In this document: one piece after another, positions 45,243 to 55,223 of the stretch
Layout of the letters: each line of letters begins with the position of its first letter
Position numbering within the stretch: position 1 is the stretch's first letter
DNA from: Dokdonella_A sp963758365
Lineage (GTDB): Bacteria > Pseudomonadota > Gammaproteobacteria > Xanthomonadales > Rhodanobacteraceae
Assembly: GCA_963758365.1 (NCBI GenBank)
Contig: CAVWVB010000001.1
Coordinates: 1,240,001 to 1,304,000 of the forward strand
DNA: 64,000 bases
Direction of reading: 5' to 3'
The notes under the pieces: generated by a model
What the model saw: the letters and a program-made list of their open reading frames with translations, nothing else
The model's database searches: none
What the model was told of the DNA's origin: nothing
Made by a program: the position numbers and the translations under genes

Positions 45243-47671
45243 TCCGACCCGTCAACGACCTGCGGCTCGCGATGCGGGCCCTGATTGCGCGACCCGCGTT
45301 TCTGGTCACTGCGGTCCTGACCCTGACCCTTGGCATCGGAGCGGTGGCTGCGATCTTCACGGTCTACGACGCGGTGCTGCTGAAACCGCTGCCCTTCGCT
45401 CACGCGGATCGGATCGTCCGGGTCACCCGTGAGCAACCCCCGTTTCATCACGGTACGGCGTCGGTGCCGGATTTCAACGAATGGCGCGACCGCAGCGGCG
45501 ACGCGTTCGATGCATTCGGGGCCTGGGCTCCGGAAACCATGAATCTGATCGGCGACGGCGATGCACAGCGTTTGTCCGTGTACAAGGTCACGCCGGGATT
45601 CTGGAACGTGTTCAGCGAGCCGCTTGCGCTCGGCCAAGCGTTCGGTGAGGACGAGGAGAACCACAACAGCAAAGTCGTCGTACTCGGTGAACGCCTGTGG
45701 CGCACGCGCTTCGGAGCCGCAACCGGTGTGATTGGCCGGGACATCAGGCTCAACGACGACTCCTATCGGGTCGTCGGCGTTGCAAGACGCGGATTCGGCT
45801 ATCCGGACGACGTGCAGGCATGGATTCCGACCTACGCGCCGGGCAACGTGCAGAGCCGACGGACCATGAACTTCCTGCGGGTCGTTGCGCGATTGCGCGC
45901 CGGCATCTCGTTGCAGCAAGCCGCCGCCGTGATGAAGCCGATCACCGACTGGCAGGCGCGCAACTTTCCTGCCGACGACGCAGGCATGAGCGCGCGGATC
46001 ACGCCATTGCAGGAATCGATCGGCGCTTCGGTACGCCAGCCGTTGCGCATGCTGCTGCTCGCGGCCGCGCTGGTGCTGTTGATTGCCTGTGCGAATCTCG
46101 CCAATCTCATGCTCGCGCGAGGACAGGCACGCGCGCAGGAAATGGCGCTGCGTGCCGCGCTCGGAGCAGGCGGCGGTCGCCTGATCCGGCAGATTCTTGC
46201 CGAGGCGTTGTTGATTGCGCTGCTCGGCGCGCTCGCCGGGCTCGTAGTCGCAAAGCCGATCGTCGGCGGCCTGCTTGCGCTGGCCCCCGATCTGCTGCCC
46301 GGCTACAACGCGCCCGGCATCGATCTGCGCGTGATCGCGACGACAACAGCCGTCTCGATGGCTACCTTGCTGCTGTTCGGCCTGCTACCGGCGTGGCGCG
46401 CTGCGGCTACCGACCCGGTTCGCGCCATGCAGGCCGCGTCGCGCAGCCAGACCGGCAGCCGTCAGCAGTTGCGCGCCCGTGCGCTGCTGGTGTCGGCTGA
46501 AGTCGCGCTTGCGACGACCCTTCTGGCCGGCGCCGGCCTGCTGCTCGACAGCCTGCATCGCGTCAAGGAGGTCGAGTCCGGTATCGGCTCGCCACACGTG
46601 CTGACCGCGCAGTTCTCGATTCCGACTCTGACCTTGCAGTCTGGTGAGGAGCTCAATGCCTGGGCCGCGAACGCGATGAAGCAGCTCAGTCCGCGCCTGC
46701 AGGCAATCGAAGCCCGCCTCGGCGAACTGTCCGGCGTCGATTCGGTCGCGCTCAGTCACGGCCTTCCGGCGTCGGGCATCGCCAACTGGAGCAGCCATTT
46801 CGATGTCGTCGGCGAACCGGTGGATCCGCGCGCCTCGGTGCAGTACCGCTTCGTCAGCCGCGACTATTTCCGCACCTTCGGCATTCCGGTCAAGGCCGGC
46901 CGCGCGTTCAACGCGCTCGATGGCACGCGAGCGTTGTTGCCGACCGAACTACTGGTCAACCAGGCCTTCGCCGATCGGTACCTGCATGGCAGTGATCCGC
47001 TTGCGCGCGAGATCAAGACCTTCAGCGACAAGCCGATCCCGATCATCGGCGTGGTCGGCAACGTGCGCCAGTCAGGTCTGGATCGCGATGTCGATCCAGA
47101 AGTTTATTTCCCGATCAGCAAGGCGCTTGTGGGCGAGATGAGCATCGCGCTCGAAGTGCGCGGCGATGCGATGACCTATGCCGGCCCGTTGCGACGCGCA
47201 ATGCGCGAAGTCGCACCGGATGCTCCCGTGTACGAGGTGCGTACGATGGACGAGGTGATCGGCGCACCGCTTGCGATGCGTCGCTTCAACATGACATTGA
47301 TGTGCGTGTTCGCGGGTGTCGCCTTGCTGCTTGCGGCGATCGGCCTGTACGGCGTGATCGCCTATTCAGTCGGTCAGCGCCGCCGCGAGATCGGTTTGCG
47401 CCAGGCGTTGGGCGCGAGCGGCGGCAGAATCCATGCACTCATCCTGGGGGCCGGTGTGCGCATGATCGCGCCGGGCCTGGTCGTCGGCGCGTTGGGCGCG
47501 CTCGCGCTCGGAAGGGTGATCGCAGCGCAGCTCTACGGAGTTGGCGCTGCCGATCCGTTCGTGCTGGCGAGCGTAACTGCCGTGCTCGTCCTGGTCGCGC
47601 TGGCCGCTTGTGCGATACCGACCGTGCGCGCCGCACGCGTCTCGCCAATGGAGGCGCTGCGCGATGAGTGA
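45239..47671 (+). CDS. ADOP-type duplicated FtsX/MacB permease 1
   Basis: 810 residues from GTG 45239. The architecture is N-terminal helix (about 18-43), MacB periplasmic core domain, FtsX domain (about 270-395, 'LVLLIACANLANLMLARGQARAQEMALRAALGAGGGR'), then a second helix (about 410-435), second periplasmic domain and second FtsX domain (about 690-805). This duplicated layout defines the ADOP family ('acidobacterial duplicated orphan permease'). It ends in the family tail 'SPMEALRDE'. It is coupled to the ATPase by a 4-base overlap and so is the most likely direct partner. The transported substrate is unknown. Confidence 0.9.
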   Translation: MIRPVNDLRLAMRALIARPAFLVTAVLTLTLGIGAVAAIFTVYDAVLLKPLPFAHADRIVRVTREQPPFHHGTASVPDFNEWRDRSGDAFDAFGAWAPETMNLIGDGDAQRLSVYKVTPGFWNVFSEPLALGQAFGEDEENHNSKVVVLGERLWRTRFGAATGVIGRDIRLNDDSYRVVGVARRGFGYPDDVQAWIPTYAPGNVQSRRTMNFLRVVARLRAGISLQQAAAVMKPITDWQARNFPADDAGMSARITPLQESIGASVRQPLRMLLLAAALVLLIACANLANLMLARGQARAQEMALRAALGAGGGRLIRQILAEALLIALLGALAGLVVAKPIVGGLLALAPDLLPGYNAPGIDLRVIATTTAVSMATLLLFGLLPAWRAAATDPVRAMQAASRSQTGSRQQLRARALLVSAEVALATTLLAGAGLLLDSLHRVKEVESGIGSPHVLTAQFSIPTLTLQSGEELNAWAANAMKQLSPRLQAIEARLGELSGVDSVALSHGLPASGIANWSSHFDVVGEPVDPRASVQYRFVSRDYFRTFGIPVKAGRAFNALDGTRALLPTELLVNQAFADRYLHGSDPLAREIKTFSDKPIPIIGVVGNVRQSGLDRDVDPEVYFPISKALVGEMSIALEVRGDAMTYAGPLRRAMREVAPDAPVYEVRTMDEVIGAPLAMRRFNMTLMCVFAGVALLLAAIGLYGVIAYSVGQRRREIGLRQALGASGGRIHALILGAGVRMIAPGLVVGALGALALGRVIAAQLYGVGAADPFVLASVTAVLVLVALAACAIPTVRAARVSPMEALRDE

Positions 47672-47746
47672 CATGCAGCGATCCGCGCCTGACGTGTCAG
47701 CGCTGAAGGTCCACCGACATGGGCACATGCAGCGTGGAGGTCAGCC

Positions 47747-50185
47747 ATGTTCCACATCTTGTTGAATGATGTCCGTCATGCGCTGCACTCCCTCGCAGCG
47801 CGACCGGGCTTCACAACGGCCGCGGTCCTCACTCTCGCATTGGGCATCGGTGCCAACGCGGCCATCTTCAACGTCATCAATGCGCTGATATGGCGTCCTC
47901 TGCCTTACCCCAACGCCGACCGCATCGTGGCAATCGACCACAGCTACGCAAATACCGGCGAACGTGGCGGCAGCACGATCCCCGATTATCTCGATCAGAG
48001 TGCGCAGGCATCATCCCTCGCCGACGTGGCGATCTATCAATATGCAAGCTTCAATCTAGGCACCGCAACCGCGCCGGTTCGTCTGGTCGGCATGCGCGCA
48101 ACGCCGTCGTTGTTTCCGACACTCGGTACGCAGCCATTGCTCGGGCGTGCCTTCGGTGACGAGGAAGCCGTAACGGGACGCGACCACGTTGCCATCCTGA
48201 GCTATGGCGCATGGCGAAACCAGTTCTCCGGCGACCGCGCGATCATTGGTCGCGACGTGCCACTGAACGGCGAAAGCTATCGTATCGTCGGCGTGATGCC
48301 CAAGGGGTTTTTCTTCCCCGATCGCGACGTGCAGGTGTGGGCACCGTACACGATCAAACCCGAGCAGCGCAGCGATGTCGAGCGCGGCAAGTCTGACGTC
48401 CAATCGATCGGGTTGCTCAAACCGGGCGCAACCCTGCCGCAACTCGAAACCGAGCTGCGTACGATCACCGCGCGCAATGCGGCGCGCTCGTCGCAACTTC
48501 GCGAGGACTACGCAACAACAGGATTCGTGATCAATGCCAAACCATTGCAGGAAGCCTGGTTTGATGGCTTGCACGAAACGCTCTGGTTGTTGCAGGGCTT
48601 CGTGGCATTGGTAATGTTGATCGCGCTCGCCAATGTCGCCAATCTCGTTCTGGTGCGCTTCAGCGCCAGCCGCCGCGATTTCGCTCTGCGTGCGGCACTG
48701 GGCGCAGGCCGCCTGCGTCTGGATCGGCAGGTCGTGATCGAGACATCGCTATTGACGTTGTTCGGCGGAGTCGTCGGTCTGTTGCTGGCCACCGCCACGA
48801 TCCCTTTGTTGGGGCGTATCGGCTTCAACGAATCACGGCGATGGTCTGCGATCGATCTCGGCCTCGGTTCGACCTCGACCGCGTTTGTGCTCGGCCTGTC
48901 GCTGGCAATGGGTTTGCTGCTCGGCGCCATCACTGCATGGTCACTGCGCAACGCGCGGGGATTCGATCTGCTGCGTGCCAGCGGCCATGCCGGTGGTGCC
49001 GGGCTGGGAAAGGGCCGGGTGCGCAACACGCTGGTCATCGGCCAGTTCGCGCTGACCCTGATGCTCCTCGTCGGGGCCGGCCTGCTTCTCAAGAGCTTCC
49101 AGTGCCTGCTGGATACGGATCCGGGCTTTGACAGCGCGAACCTGTTGACCGCGCGTCTCGACTTGCCGAAAACCAACTTCGCCGAAGTCGCAGCACGATC
49201 GGACTACTACGAACGCCTGCTCGCCGCGACGCGCACCTTGCCGGGCATCGACATGGCTGCCTATACGGGCAGTCTTCCGTTCGACGGGCATACCGGCATC
49301 AGCGGCTACAACGCGGAAGGATATGCAGGTGCCGATGCCGATGCGCTGGTTGCCCAGCGCCAGAGTGTCAGCGAAGACTACTTTTCAGCGCTCGGCATAC
49401 CGCTGCTCGAAGGCCGTGCATTCACGCCTGGGGATACCGCGACATCCACGCCGGTCGTGATCGTCGACGAAACGCTCGCGAAACATCTTTGGCCGAACCA
49501 TGGTGCGCTTGGTCAGCACCTGAAAATGGAGGATGACAGCACGTGGATGACCGTGGTCGGCGTCGCGCGCGCAGTGAAACAGAACGACCTCGGAGAGAAG
49601 CGCAAGCGCGACGCGCTGTACTGGCCGGTCCGCCAGCGCGCGAGGACCTCCGGCGAGCTCGTCGTCAAATCATCGCTGCCACCCACGGCGCTGATTCCTC
49701 GGTTGCGCGAGGCAGCGTTGCATGTGGATGCGGCACTGCCGATCTACGATATCCAGACCCTGGACGAGCGTATCGCACATTCGCTCGACTGGCGCCGCGC
49801 GCCGATGGTGCTGCTCGGCACATTTGCCGGACTGGCGCTGCTGCTAGCAGCGGTCGGGATATACGGGTTGCTGGCTTTCACGATGGCGCAACGCACGAGT
49901 GAATTGGGCGTGCGCCTGGCGGTAGGGGCGAAAGCGCGTGATGTCCTGCAACTGGTAATCGGCGATGGCATGCGCCTGTGCGCGATCGGCGTCGCCATCG
50001 GCCTGGTCGGTGCGCTCGCCATCGGCCGCCTCATGCGCGCGCAGCTCTTCGGAGTCGGCGCCAACGATCCACTCGTCTTCGCCGCAGTGACCGGCGTACT
50101 CACTGCAACTGCACTGCTGGCCTGCTGGTTGCCGGCGCGGCGGGCGGCGCGAATCAATCCCGTGGTCGCACTGCGCAACGAATGA
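47747..50185 (+). CDS. ADOP-type duplicated FtsX/MacB permease 2
   Basis: 812 residues behind a good ribosome-binding site (GGAGG). The opening 'FTTAAVLTLALGIGANAAIFNVINALIWRPLPY' is the canonical ADOP first helix. The periplasmic part 'STIPDYLDQSAQASSLADVAIY' and 'LVGMRATPSLFPTLGTQPLLGRAF' is closest, within this cluster, to permease 5. The first FtsX domain has 'VALVMLIALANVANLVLVRFSASRRDFALRAALGAGR', and the tail reads 'NPVVALRNE'. A 75-base gap separates it from permease 1 with no visible promoter. Eight membrane helices are expected in total. Confidence 0.9.
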   Translation: MFHILLNDVRHALHSLAARPGFTTAAVLTLALGIGANAAIFNVINALIWRPLPYPNADRIVAIDHSYANTGERGGSTIPDYLDQSAQASSLADVAIYQYASFNLGTATAPVRLVGMRATPSLFPTLGTQPLLGRAFGDEEAVTGRDHVAILSYGAWRNQFSGDRAIIGRDVPLNGESYRIVGVMPKGFFFPDRDVQVWAPYTIKPEQRSDVERGKSDVQSIGLLKPGATLPQLETELRTITARNAARSSQLREDYATTGFVINAKPLQEAWFDGLHETLWLLQGFVALVMLIALANVANLVLVRFSASRRDFALRAALGAGRLRLDRQVVIETSLLTLFGGVVGLLLATATIPLLGRIGFNESRRWSAIDLGLGSTSTAFVLGLSLAMGLLLGAITAWSLRNARGFDLLRASGHAGGAGLGKGRVRNTLVIGQFALTLMLLVGAGLLLKSFQCLLDTDPGFDSANLLTARLDLPKTNFAEVAARSDYYERLLAATRTLPGIDMAAYTGSLPFDGHTGISGYNAEGYAGADADALVAQRQSVSEDYFSALGIPLLEGRAFTPGDTATSTPVVIVDETLAKHLWPNHGALGQHLKMEDDSTWMTVVGVARAVKQNDLGEKRKRDALYWPVRQRARTSGELVVKSSLPPTALIPRLREAALHVDAALPIYDIQTLDERIAHSLDWRRAPMVLLGTFAGLALLLAAVGIYGLLAFTMAQRTSELGVRLAVGAKARDVLQLVIGDGMRLCAIGVAIGLVGALAIGRLMRAQLFGVGANDPLVFAAVTGVLTATALLACWLPARRAARINPVVALRNE

Positions 50186-50287
50186 ATGAGGGCGTCCCAT
50201 GAAGTACACGACCGTTACCACCGATCGTCTCGACTGCGCGCGCACGCACCTGTGTCACTGGTGTTTCCTGTTCGCGAGGGCATGTTC

Positions 50288-52687
50288 ATGAACATTACCC
50301 AGGACATTCGGTTCGCAGTGCGCAGTCTGCGCGCACGCATGGGCACGGCCGTTGCCGCGGTAGTGACCCTCGGCCTCGGCATGGCCGCGGCGATTGCGAT
50401 CTATTGCGTGATCGATGCAGTCATGCTGCGCGCGTTGCCGTATCCGCAGGCGGATCAGCTCGTACAGATCCGCGAAGTCGCCGACGATGGTCACACGATG
50501 GCGATGGCTTATCCGAACTACTCTGACGTCTCCGCCAGCATCGATCAATTCGCGGATACGACCTTTCACGGCGCCTACGCCAACACGATCAGCAGCGGCG
50601 ACACCGCGATTCGAACAACGATCGATGTCAGTGGTGGCGATTTCTTCCGTGCGCTGGGTATCGCACCGCGGCAAGGACGCACTTTTGGCGCCGGCGAACA
50701 CGAACGTGTCGCGGTGATCGGTTTCGGCCTGTGGCAAAGCCTGCTTCACGGTCGCCCGGACGTGCTCGGTCAGCCACTCGACATCAACGGCGATCACTAC
50801 GCGATCATCGGCGTGATGCCGGCAGGGTTCGCGTTTCCGGCCGGCACGACCGTGTGGATTCCGATGCTCGATCCACCCGGCACGTCGCGCAGCGCGCACA
50901 ACTGGGAAGCACTGGGGCGTCTGCGTGCGACGACGGATCTGGGTGCGGCACGCCTCGCCGCAAGCACGCTCGCGACTCGTCTCAAGGCGCAATTCGGAAA
51001 GGATACCGATGCGGTGGCATTCGACCTGACTCCGCTCGGCGACGCGATAGCCGCGCCGGTGCGCAGCGCCCTGCTGTTGCTCGCGGCCGGCACTGCATTT
51101 CTTTTGTTGATCGCAATCACGAACACGACCAATCTGCTGCTCGCGTTCAACGCGTCGCGCGCGCGCGAACTTGCAGTACGTGCGGCCCTTGGTGCGAGCC
51201 GCGCCCGACTAGCCGGGCAAATTCTTCTCGAAAGCTTCTTCATCGCGGTGGCTGCGACAACACTTGCACTCGGCATCGCCGCGGCTGCGATTCGCGTGCT
51301 CGTAGACGTTGCAGGCGACAGCTTGCCGCGTGCGCAAGATATCCATCTTGGTCCCAGCCTCGTCGCGGTTGCCGTGTTCGCTGCGCTCGTGGTCGCCGCC
51401 ATCACGACCGCTGCAGTGCTGTGGAGCAATCGCAAGCAGGAACCGGTCAGCGAATTGCGTGAAAGCGGCCGTGGTCAATCGCCAAGCCGAAGCCATCTGC
51501 GTCTTCGAACTGCATTGCTCGCCGCGCAGACCGCGCTGACTACCGTGCTGTTGGTCGGTGCCGGCTTGCTCGGGCGCAGCTTTATGGCCTTGCTTGCGAT
51601 CGATCCCGGCTTCGATGCACAGGGGGCGATCAGTGTGCAGGTCTCCCAACCCTTTGCGCGCGATCCTGCGGCCGCTGCGACGACAGCGCGTCGCTATGAC
51701 CAGCTCATGGACGAATTCGCCCGCGTACCCGCCGTCAGCGTAGTGGGTGGCGTGAGTGCCCTTCCGCTGACCGACGACGGCGCGGACGGTGGCTTCTGGG
51801 ACGGCAGCGTAACCAAACTCGAGAGCTCGATGCCGAAGCCGATCGGCGAAGCCGAATTCCGTGTCGCCAGCCCGGGCTACTTCAATGCCATTGGTATTCC
51901 GCTACTGCGTGGACGCGCGTTCGCGGATACCGATCGCGCCGATACGCAACAGGTTGCCGTGGTCAGCACCGCAACCGCACGCGCGACCTGGGGCACGCGC
52001 GATCCGATCGGCCAACGCATCCAGTTCGGCAACATGGATGGCGACATGCACGTACTGACGATCGTCGGTGTGGTCGGCGATGTGCACGAACGGCGACTCG
52101 ATCGCGCTCCAGGCGGGACGGTGTATGTCGATCTCGATCAGCGCCCGCTGGCCGCTGCCGAGTTCAATATCGTGGTGCGTTCGAGCCTGCCGAACTCGGC
52201 AATGATGCCGCAACTGCGCGACGTCCTCGCGCAACGCGCGAGCGGCATTCCGTACAGCCTGCATCCGCTCAGTGACGTGCGTACCAGCGCACTTGCGGAT
52301 CGTCGAATCAGCCTGATCCTGCTCGGCACATTCGCCAGCGTCGCGTTCCTGCTCGCGATCGGCGGGCTGTACGGATTGATGGCCTTCGCGGTCGGTCAGC
52401 GTCAGCACGAGTTCGCGTTGCGACAGGCGCTCGGCTCGTCACGACAGCGCATCGCACGCCTGGTGCTGGGCCGTGGACTCGGCATCGGTGCCGGCGGCAT
52501 CGGGCTCGGGCTGATCCTCGCTTTGTTCGGCGCGCACGCTGCGCGGAGCCTGCTCTATGGTGTGCCGGCCGATGATCCATGGACGTTGCTCGGCGTCAGC
52601 GCACTGCTGCTGGTCACGCTGTTGCTGGCCTGCCTGCTGCCGGCCCGCCGTGCCTGCGCGGTCGCGCCGCGCGACGCGCTGTCGTGA
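50288..52687 (+). CDS. ADOP-type duplicated FtsX/MacB permease 3, divergent
   Basis: 799 residues from ATG 50288. The GAGGG element at the ideal distance favours this over the ATG at 50282. It has the same duplicated layout, with the first helix in 'AVAAVVTLGLGMAAAIAIYCVIDAVMLRALPYPQ' and the first FtsX domain in 'LLLIAITNTTNLLLAFNASRARELAVRAALGASRARL'. Its C-terminus ends 'VAPRDALS' and lacks the P-x-EALR-x-E tail shared by the others, which normally packs near the ATPase. It also departs from the 'GANTAIF' motif. It may be a non-powered or specialised partner. The gene lies 102 bases after permease 2. Confidence 0.9.
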   Translation: MNITQDIRFAVRSLRARMGTAVAAVVTLGLGMAAAIAIYCVIDAVMLRALPYPQADQLVQIREVADDGHTMAMAYPNYSDVSASIDQFADTTFHGAYANTISSGDTAIRTTIDVSGGDFFRALGIAPRQGRTFGAGEHERVAVIGFGLWQSLLHGRPDVLGQPLDINGDHYAIIGVMPAGFAFPAGTTVWIPMLDPPGTSRSAHNWEALGRLRATTDLGAARLAASTLATRLKAQFGKDTDAVAFDLTPLGDAIAAPVRSALLLLAAGTAFLLLIAITNTTNLLLAFNASRARELAVRAALGASRARLAGQILLESFFIAVAATTLALGIAAAAIRVLVDVAGDSLPRAQDIHLGPSLVAVAVFAALVVAAITTAAVLWSNRKQEPVSELRESGRGQSPSRSHLRLRTALLAAQTALTTVLLVGAGLLGRSFMALLAIDPGFDAQGAISVQVSQPFARDPAAAATTARRYDQLMDEFARVPAVSVVGGVSALPLTDDGADGGFWDGSVTKLESSMPKPIGEAEFRVASPGYFNAIGIPLLRGRAFADTDRADTQQVAVVSTATARATWGTRDPIGQRIQFGNMDGDMHVLTIVGVVGDVHERRLDRAPGGTVYVDLDQRPLAAAEFNIVVRSSLPNSAMMPQLRDVLAQRASGIPYSLHPLSDVRTSALADRRISLILLGTFASVAFLLAIGGLYGLMAFAVGQRQHEFALRQALGSSRQRIARLVLGRGLGIGAGGIGLGLILALFGAHAARSLLYGVPADDPWTLLGVSALLLVTLLLACLLPARRACAVAPRDALS

Positions 52688-52801
52688 GGATGCCCATGTG
52701 ACTACCGCTGCCTCGCAACTGCGAACGATCCACGATCGTGCTTCGCAGCGATCATTCGATGCCTCAGTGAAGCTCCATCCACGCCGCGGGAGGTCCGATC
52801 G

Positions 52802-55213
52802 ATGAACGCGCTTGTGCATGAACTCAAACAGGCCGTCCGCGGTACAGGCAACCAGGCCGGATTTTCGGCGCTCGTGATCGGCGTGCTCGCGGCCGGGCTG
52901 GCCTGCGTGATCTACATGTTGATCGCGATCGACAGCTTCGTGATCCGGCCGTTGCCATTCCCTCAGGCGCAACGACTGCTCACGGCCGGGCTCGACGACG
53001 GCAACGATCACGGCGGTGAACTCGCTCCCGTACGCAGCAACGATGTCCTGCAATTGCGTCGCCATCTGGACGGGCTCGCCGAAGTCTCGGCGTTCGAATC
53101 GGCAACCGTGAACCTCAGCGATCTCGATCGCCCCGAACGCTACGACGGTGCGTTCGTCACCGGCAACCTGTTCCATGTGCTCGGCATCGCGCCGGTGCTC
53201 GGACGCGATTTCAGCCTGGCCGACGAGCGCGACGGCGCGCCGCCGGTGGTCATGCTCTCGCACGATCTCTGGACCAGTCGCTATGGCGCGGATCCGGCCG
53301 TGATCGGACGCCAGGTACGTGTGAATTCGCAAGCGACCACGATCGTCGGCGTCATGCCGGAAGACTTCAGTTATCCGCGTCGAGAGGTCGTCTGGGTGCC
53401 GAAGCATTTCACCGAGGGCGCCGATACCGACGATACCTACACCCTCGTGTTGCGCCGCAACCCGGAGGTGACCGAAAGCGCGATCAAGGCCGGTGTCGAC
53501 ACCTGGCTTGCCGATGCTGCGCGTGCCGAACCCGAACATTTTCGCGGCCTGCATGCGACGACCGCGCCACTCGATCTGCTGACGGTCTCGACGACAACGC
53601 GGGACGTGCTCAACGTGATGTTGATCGCCGCCCTGCTGGTTCTGATGATTGCCTGCGCGAACGCCGCCAACCTGCTGCTGACGCGCACGCTCGCACGCCG
53701 TCAGGAACTCGCCGTGCGCGTCGCGCTTGGCGCGAGCCGCGGACGCCTGATGCTGCATCTGATTGCGCAAAGCCTGCTGTTGAGCACGATTGCGGCAGCG
53801 ATCGCGCTGCCGATCGCGCGGCTCGCCGCGGGCTGGACCGACGCCACGTTCCGCACTGCGGACGACGGGCCGCCGCACTGGATCCACTTCAGCCTCGACG
53901 CAGACATCGTGCTGATGACGATCGGCGTCGTCATGCTCACGGCGCTCGTTGCCGGTTTGCTGCCCGCGCTGCGCGCCGGCGGCAGCACGATGGCCGGGCA
54001 ACTGCGCGAAGATGCGCGCAGCGGCGGTGGCGGATTCGCGCGTATCAGCCGGATGCTCATGATCGGAGAGGTTGCCTTGTCGCTTACGCTCCTGATCGCG
54101 GTCGGTGCGCTCGCCGGCATCGTCATCGCACTCGATCGTGCGGATCTCGGGATCGATCCGCGCGGAATCCTGACCGCGCGCGTCGGTTTGTTCGAGAGCG
54201 CGTATCCGAAAGGTGCCGACCAGGTGCGGCTGTTCGAGCGCATCACCGATCGGCTGCGCGCCGACCCGGCGGTGATCGGCGCGACCGCGGGAACCAGCCT
54301 TCCCGGACTCGACGGCGGCCTTCGCTCCGTCCTGCCCGACGGCGAGGTCGCAGGCGATGCGCCGCTGCCGCGCGTGCAGTATGCAGCCGTCGACGATCGG
54401 TTTCTTTCGACCTACCGCATCCGTCTGCAACGTGGACGTTTTTTCGATAGCCGCGATGAATCAGGCACGACACCGGTAGCCGTCGTCGATCACCGCTTCG
54501 CCGACCGATACGGCGCGAACGCCGACCTGATCGGTCGGCGCTTCCGCCTCGACCCGCGTGACAGGGATTCCGTCGTCGTCACCGTGGTCGGCGTGCTCCC
54601 GTCTCTGTGGATGGACCGTCCCGGCGATCCGACGCGCCCGGTTATGCTCGTTCCATTGCGCCAGCAACCCGCTCGCTTCGTCAGCCTCGCGATCCATGTG
54701 AAGGGCGATCCGGCCGCGTTCGCGCCAAGACTCGTCGATCACGTCCGCGCGGTCGATCCGGATACGCCCGCGTACTGGATACGTACTTATTCCGAATCGA
54801 TACGCCAGGCGACGTTCTCGACGCGCATGCTCGCGAAGATGTTTGCCGGCTTCGGACTGCTCGCCCTTGCCTTGGCGGGTGCCGGCCTATACGGGGTCAT
54901 TGCGTTCAACGTGGGTCAGCGCACGCGCGAGATCGGCGTGCGCCGTGCGCTCGGCGCGCAGCCGGCCAGCGTGCTGCGCGACGTACTCAGGCGCGCGGGC
55001 TGGCAGGTTGGCGTCGGCCTCGCACTCGGCCTTGCCCTCGGTCTTGGCCTGACGCGCATGCTCACCTCGGTTCTCAACAGCACCGGCGGCTCGAGTGCGA
55101 TCGCCGTGGTCGGCGCGCTTGCGGTCCTGCTGGCCGCGGCCGCGATTGCCACCGTCGTGCCGGCGCGACGCGCGCTGCGCATTGATCCGATGGAAGCGTT
55201 GCGATACGAATGA
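52802..55213 (+). CDS. ADOP-type duplicated FtsX/MacB permease 4, divergent N-terminus
   Basis: 803 residues behind GGGAGG. The first helix 'FSALVIGVLAAGLACVIYMLIAIDSFVIRPLPFPQ' replaces the canonical LTLALGIGANTAIF pattern; the rest is typical. Visible blocks are 'GNLFHVLGIAPVLGRDF', the first FtsX domain 'LVLMIACANAANLLLTRTLARRQELAVRVALGASRGR', the second helix near residue 420, and the last FtsX domain with 'LYGVIAFNVGQRTREIGVRRALGAQP'. The tail 'DPMEALRYE' is intact. It sits 114 bases after permease 3 and only 10 bases before permease 5. Confidence 0.9.
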   Translation: MNALVHELKQAVRGTGNQAGFSALVIGVLAAGLACVIYMLIAIDSFVIRPLPFPQAQRLLTAGLDDGNDHGGELAPVRSNDVLQLRRHLDGLAEVSAFESATVNLSDLDRPERYDGAFVTGNLFHVLGIAPVLGRDFSLADERDGAPPVVMLSHDLWTSRYGADPAVIGRQVRVNSQATTIVGVMPEDFSYPRREVVWVPKHFTEGADTDDTYTLVLRRNPEVTESAIKAGVDTWLADAARAEPEHFRGLHATTAPLDLLTVSTTTRDVLNVMLIAALLVLMIACANAANLLLTRTLARRQELAVRVALGASRGRLMLHLIAQSLLLSTIAAAIALPIARLAAGWTDATFRTADDGPPHWIHFSLDADIVLMTIGVVMLTALVAGLLPALRAGGSTMAGQLREDARSGGGGFARISRMLMIGEVALSLTLLIAVGALAGIVIALDRADLGIDPRGILTARVGLFESAYPKGADQVRLFERITDRLRADPAVIGATAGTSLPGLDGGLRSVLPDGEVAGDAPLPRVQYAAVDDRFLSTYRIRLQRGRFFDSRDESGTTPVAVVDHRFADRYGANADLIGRRFRLDPRDRDSVVVTVVGVLPSLWMDRPGDPTRPVMLVPLRQQPARFVSLAIHVKGDPAAFAPRLVDHVRAVDPDTPAYWIRTYSESIRQATFSTRMLAKMFAGFGLLALALAGAGLYGVIAFNVGQRTREIGVRRALGAQPASVLRDVLRRAGWQVGVGLALGLALGLGLTRMLTSVLNSTGGSSAIAVVGALAVLLAAAAIATVVPARRALRIDPMEALRYE

Positions 55214-55223
55214 GGACTCCGTC

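Noticed and set aside
47672..47746. A second sigma-54 promoter before permease 2 (TGGGCACATGCAGC)
   Set aside because: The GG and GC doublets are 8 bases apart instead of the required 10.
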